NCBI GenBank assembly: GCA_039000515.1
Contig: JBCFYV010000100.1
Location: 54,125,433-54,189,432 of the forward strand
Direction: 5' to 3'
Source: Timema cristinae
Taxonomy: Eukaryota > Arthropoda > Insecta > Phasmatodea > Timematidae
Length of the DNA: 64,000 bases
Position numbers and translations under genes: made by a program. Below are positions 59,334 to 64,000 of the stretch, piece by piece; within the stretch, counting starts at the first letter, position 1, and each line of letters starts with the position of its first letter. The notes beneath the pieces are model-generated. The model did not search any database. It was not told where the DNA came from and was given only the letters and a program-made list of their open reading frames with translations.

Positions 59334-59612
59334 GTTATTATTGTCACCACGTCTTACTACCCGTTCGGGTTATACGCACTTACGCTAATGTGTTATGGTA
59401 GGGTGATTGTGAGATGAAATGAAGGACCTACAGTTTAACGTGGGATCCGAACCACGGTGGTGGCCTGGCATTCCCCACATTCACAAGATGTCTTGTCAGA
59501 GGTGAAGGAAGGGTTTGGTAATCAGATAAATCTGTGCCTGGACCAAGGATTGAATCCCGGACCCCCAACACAGAAGTCCGACACCTTACCCCCTAGACCG
59601 CCAGGCCACCCT
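59334..59612 (-). mobile_element. SINE type A
   Basis: This reverse copy runs from TTATTGTCACCACGTCTTAC to ACCGCCAGGCCACC and is close to the consensus. Confidence 0.8.
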
Positions 59613-59689
59613 TACTAATTCAAACAAGCCATTTACAAAGGGAAACTAAATATATATATATATATAATGAGGAGCCTTAAACCATTACA

Positions 59690-60390
59690 CTTTGGCATGT
59701 TGCCAAGATATAACATTACAAATATCGCCTTCAAAAAAAAGTACGCCCTCCCAACGCAACCCTCTTGAGCAAAGTTGCATTTCACCAAAGAGCATAACAA
59801 TATATTTCACATCTCAAATACCTCCATAAAAATAAATATCTATTTATAGCTCAGAAACTATTGGTTTTATAAAAATATGTCTTGAATAAAATGTTTTTAG
59901 TTTCATTAGTATGACAACTTTACAATTATAAGTTATTTAGTATCTCCAATAGTTACGGAGATGTGATCAAGATTGAATATTTGCGCTCATGTAACGTACC
60001 CTCAAATTCATTTTAATAGAAAAATAAGAATTGTCATTTCTAAACAGTGCTTGAATACAAAATTAAATCAAATTCGTTAGAGCGGATTTCTAGAAAATGG
60101 ATCTCTTCCATTTTTGCTCTTTACTAAACTACCCCTAATTTTAGGGATAGAATTCTAATTCCAAAAATTATTCGAGATAGTTTTATTAAAACCATTGGTG
60201 TTAAGTTTTTCCCTAATCGGTAAAATGATTTAGGCTCTAGGCCTAGGCAGAAGGTAGAATAAAAACTTGTTTTTTCTGTTTCAGGGGGTCATGAAACGTC
60301 GACATTTATCAAAATATTGAGTTAATTTTATTTTTTCAACAGTCACAATATTTCTCTCTCCGAGGTGTAGAGAGGAAGTAAAATTGAAGC
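59690..60390 (+). repeat. ACAGACAGAC dispersed repeat, copy 2
   Basis: The order is the same as at 36036: CACCAAAGAGCATAAC, GCTCAGAAACTATTGG, ATGAAACGTCGACATTTATC and CTCTCTCCGAGGTGTAGAGA. Partial copies surround it. Confidence 0.55.
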
Positions 60391-60399
60391 TGTTGATAT

Positions 60400-61617
60400 G
60401 ATATGTTGTAGGACTAATTTTAGACAAGGCGACAGACCTGTCGTAAGACAGAACACCTAATATTAATAATATTGATAACGTTTTACTTTACGTCTATCTT
60501 TATATTAGCTATCAAAGCTGACAGATGAAGGTCACATAACTTGAGGTATGAATATATAAGAATTGTTTTAATAACTGTAGAAAAAAAAAATCTCTAAGAT
60601 TCAAACTGTGAATTCCTCCCATATAATCACGAGAGTTGCTCCATTCTTGCACGCAGCTGACAACGACCTTGATTGGTTCGATCCAACCAATAGGATAGTG
60701 GTAACAAGAGCAAGTCACGTCTACACAGCAAGTGAAAGGCTGGTCGCAGATATGACCAACCAGAGAAGCAATAGCAAAGGTTAGGTCGAAATTGTTTTAC
60801 AGCTACTTTTCAACTCGGCATCAAAAGTAAAGGGACTTTTTAAGGTCACCGCTTAAATATTTTTAATAAAATGTCTTTGTTCTTTTATATACTGAAGTTA
60901 ATCTAAAAGTTTGGGCCTACTACCTCAAAATTCATAAACAATAAAATAATTAATATATTTAAAATAAATAGTACATTACATCCCAAAAACTTTATCTAAC
61001 TTTTAACCTAAAATAAAGAAATTTACTAAAAACTAGTAAGATTTGTGAAACGTAATAATATACATTGTTGCAGAAACACTTCAACAAAGAGCATAAATTA
61101 AATGATATAATACATCTTTGTCCACCAAAGAACATAAGAATCAAATTCAACCGTCAAAGACCTCTATATATAAAACATAAAATGCGTTTCAAGTCAAAGA
61201 TGGCCATAAAAAGCATATTTTGAGGCTTAGATTTGAAAGAAAAAAAATCCGGGGACCTCCTGCCAAGCTGTGGGGTATTCCTCACTCCCCTCGGTATAGG
61301 GGGGGGGAGTGCCGGAATCCCAATTTTCTCTGAGTGACAAAAATTCTAGATGAACCCCCCCGCATGACAGTGTCGGTAAATTTGTGTAGCCCGGTAAGGT
61401 AATAAATGCGATGACAAAAAAAAAAAAATTTTTTAAACTAAAGATACTCAATTCTAGGTTCCAGTGCTTAGTCTAGATAATTAGGAAATTATTACGCTGG
61501 TCATTTGTTTTACAAAAAGTTATTTGAAAAAAGAAATCTGACCTAACTTCGATGATCCAACGAAGATGTTTTATAAAATTAAATAATGAATGTATTTTAC
61601 AAACTGTATTAAGAGTT
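60400..61617. other. Intergenic stretch with a small dispersed repeat
   Basis: The segment 60490-60580 (TAGCTATCAAAGCTGACAGA, GGTCACATAACTTGAGGTAT) is related to 27490-27565 and 52225-52310. The rest shows nothing recognisable. Confidence 0.4.
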
Positions 61618-61866
61618 TTTAGCACCGCGTCTTACTACCCATTCGGGTTATACGCTTATGTACTAATTACACTAACGATTTTAAGGATTAGAAAGGTTAT
61701 ATTTATAGGAAATGTACACGCATTTGCGTTGAGGTAGAATAGAAAACTATTTTTTTTAAACACCCTAAGCATACCCGGCCGAGACTCGAACTTTGATCTC
61801 CCCGTTATCGGCAGTCTAGTCTACTGTGAGAGTAGCGAACTAAACCACGCGGCCACCGAAGCGGGT
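61618..61866 (-). mobile_element. SINE type C
   Basis: This reverse copy goes from TTAGCACCGCGTCTTACTAC to CGCGGCCACCGAAGCGGG and is well preserved at both ends. Confidence 0.78.
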
Positions 61867-61947
61867 CAAATTTGGTTCTCACATAACTAAAATGGTAATA
61901 CTTTGAAGAAAATGTATCAACTGTGATATAAACGCTTCTATCACCCT

Positions 61948-62140
61948 CTTCGGTGGCCACATGGTCTAAGACTCTACCCTAGCAATATACTTAAGGCTAC
62001 CGATGATGGAGGGATCAGGGTTTGATTCCGGTCGGGTGAAATAAGGGTAATTTTTCTTAAATGGTTTATCACTCTCTCCCCAAGCAAATGCAGGCACACT
62101 TCCTCTACACTCAATCTTCCTCATAGATTGTCCTAGATTA
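61948..62140 (+). mobile_element. SINE type C, head-to-head with the preceding copy
   Basis: The head CTCTTCGGTGGCCACATGGT and B box GGGTTTGATTCCGGTCGGGT are present. The 3' tail is missing. It faces the reverse copy at 61618-61866 across about 80 bp. Confidence 0.65.
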
Positions 62141-62487
62141 TGTCAGTTTGTAAGTCGTCCGCTGACACTGTGTACAGTATACAGATCACGTGACCACAAT
62201 ATGCAATCCCCACGATCGGTTTATTTCGAAGACGCGAGAGTGTGTTTATAAACAACCGTTATTTTAAAATAGATGACGGATCAAAGTGTTATTTTAAACG
62301 TATTTTATTTTCGTCTGCTCACTTTCAAAACTCTCGAACACAAGGTGCGGACTTTGCGAAATCTTTCTCACGAGCCAACAACAACAACACTCCAGAACAT
62401 TGGTTTATTTCTAGATAATATAAACAACATCTCGGCAAAAATTTCTAGAGAAAAATTTTCCTTCCATCTGGCAGCTTCGTATAAGTT

Positions 62488-62878
62488 TAAGTTGGGGGGG
62501 GGGGATTACGAGTTAAGGTACGTGGTCCTGCAATTTTTATAGCGAAACATTTATTTGGCCCAAAATAAATGAAAATTTCTCCAGTACAAACATATAGTTT
62601 AATTTTCTTCACACGGTGATATCAACAGTTGTTGAATATCTGTCATGATCATAGCGGTATTAGATGATAAACTTTTTAGATTAAGAGAAAAAGTTGTCAC
62701 TAAATTCCAGGACATCCTCGACAGATATTCAACAAGTGTTGATATCACCGTGTGAAGAAAATTAAACTCTTTGTTTCTACTGGAGAAATATTGGATTTAT
62801 TTTGGTCAAAAAAAAATTTTGATATAAAAACTGCAAAAACACTGGTCTTATCTCGCGTCCCTTACGTCCCCACCTTAA
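62488..62878. mobile_element. Palindromic MITE, copy 7
   Basis: The arms TTCTTCACACGGTGATATCA and TGATATCACCGTGTGAAGAA are perfect (20 bp). The end is CCCTTACGTCCCCACCTTAA. Confidence 0.75.
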
Positions 62879-62879
62879 T

Positions 62880-64000
62880 TAATCACAAACTGATAGCCCT
62901 ACATGATGGCAAAGGCGTAGTAAGCTTAAGTTTTCTAGAAGGGGTGAACAGGGCCGCTAGAAAATTTTGCGTGGTGGACCACGCTTCGGAATTGAAAGTA
63001 CTTTCAAGCGCATTTAGTCTTTCTGTTAAATAAAAGAACCGAAAAAAAAAAAGAATCAAATAGAATAGCTGGAAGCAGAATAATAATCTAATTCTACACT
63101 CTTCTACACTTTATCAAATTCAAAAATATGGTACACGGCTTTTAAGCACAACACATGCTGAATAAAAAAACCTTCCATCATCACGCCAAAGCCGGCACTG
63201 CGAGAGAAACAGTGCTTTCTCTACCTGGCAATCCCGCCTTCCTCCCCACCCCAGTCATATTGTGCGCATAAGTACAACAGTCAAACACCACGTCGCTGGC
63301 ACTGTGAAGCGCACAGTTCCATACAAAGATTTTTGTATATTTATTATAAACTGGGAGATGGCTACTGAAGTACTGACATTAAGCTTAAGGAATATATATT
63401 GTATCACAAAAATAAATAAAGAATTAACGAAAAAAGGACTCATTATATTAAATGTTATCGATAATATCAAGTGGAAATAGGGGGTGCTGCAGAGCCGCCA
63501 CTGCTTAATATACTGTAAATGCCAATGACGGGGAGATAAGGGTTCGAATCACGGTCGAATGTACTAAGGGCGATTATTATTTTTATTTTTTTCATGAATC
63601 AAAAGTGAAAACTCCATGTAACCTAAGTGTAAACAGTTTTAATGTTCTTACCTCTGAAAATGTGACTGAAACTTTACTCTAGAAGTAAAGTTTGTGTCAG
63701 TGGGTCATTGATTGAATAGTGTCTAGAAGTGGGCGTGTTGATGAACTAACGCCTGCGTACATGTGTGACAACATAACGGTTGTCTACTAAAAGAAAGAGA
63801 AACTTGTCTCCCTGGTAGTGGCAACATTGCGCAACTTCATAACTCCACACAGTTTTTTACCACCCATTCATATAGGTCACGTGCGTCAGCCAAACATTCC
63901 AATCACGGGCAGGGGGATATTCAGCGATGGAACAATGTGATTCACCCTGAGGTACAGTCCGGAGAAACGATAATATCTAGGTGAGAGGTTAAAACTCCTG
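62880..64000. other. Downstream end, no gene seen
   Basis: It contains a GC-richer patch (about 63180-63320) and a SINE fragment at 63490. Open frames here have no coding features that I can support. Confidence 0.4.
63490..63580 (+). mobile_element. SINE type C fragment
   Basis: Only the middle is seen: AATGACGGGGAGATAAGGGT and TCGAATCACGGTCGAATGTA. Confidence 0.5.

Overview
The window looks like nuclear DNA from an arthropod, probably an insect; I cannot name the species. It is AT-rich with homopolymer runs and crowded with short tRNA-headed SINEs, palindromic MITEs and minisatellites. There are no bacterial-style operons. One spliced gene with GT-AG introns can be followed, and the insect assignment is inference from general character only.

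Layout. From 1 to about 23.4 kb I find no convincing coding exon. This part is a mosaic of SINEs (three main head types sharing one 3' tail), palindromic MITEs, a Tigger/pogo-like element, two LINE C-terminal fragments and three minisatellites. From 23,397 to 52,805 on the plus strand lies a gene of at least 17 exons, most invisible to a simple ORF search because they are 21-83 codons long. Its 5' end (start codon and any signal peptide) is not seen. Its 3' end is clear: a TGA at 52,803 and an AATAAA at 52,999. The product is about 1,890 residues. It runs from an Arg/Ser-rich N-terminal half with recurring RRxS motifs, through an exon with a conserved-looking hydrophobic/aromatic block, to mucin-like Thr/Pro/Glu repeats, a series of small Ser/Thr exons and an amphipathic C-terminus. 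I do not recognise the family. The reading is limited by apparent frameshifts in exons 8 and 9 and a 1-nt phase conflict at exon 14.

From about 53 to 64 kb there is again no gene. This part holds AT-rich sequence, SINE copies, a palindromic MITE and an unclassified dispersed repeat carrying an ACAGACAGAC-type stretch.

The main points of interest are the almost uniformly phase-0 exon architecture, the shared 3' tail on different SINE heads with target-site duplications that can be read directly, a 46-bp satellite that grew out of the last codons of a LINE ORF, and tandem arrays that seem to lose single bases progressively, which bears on assembly quality.
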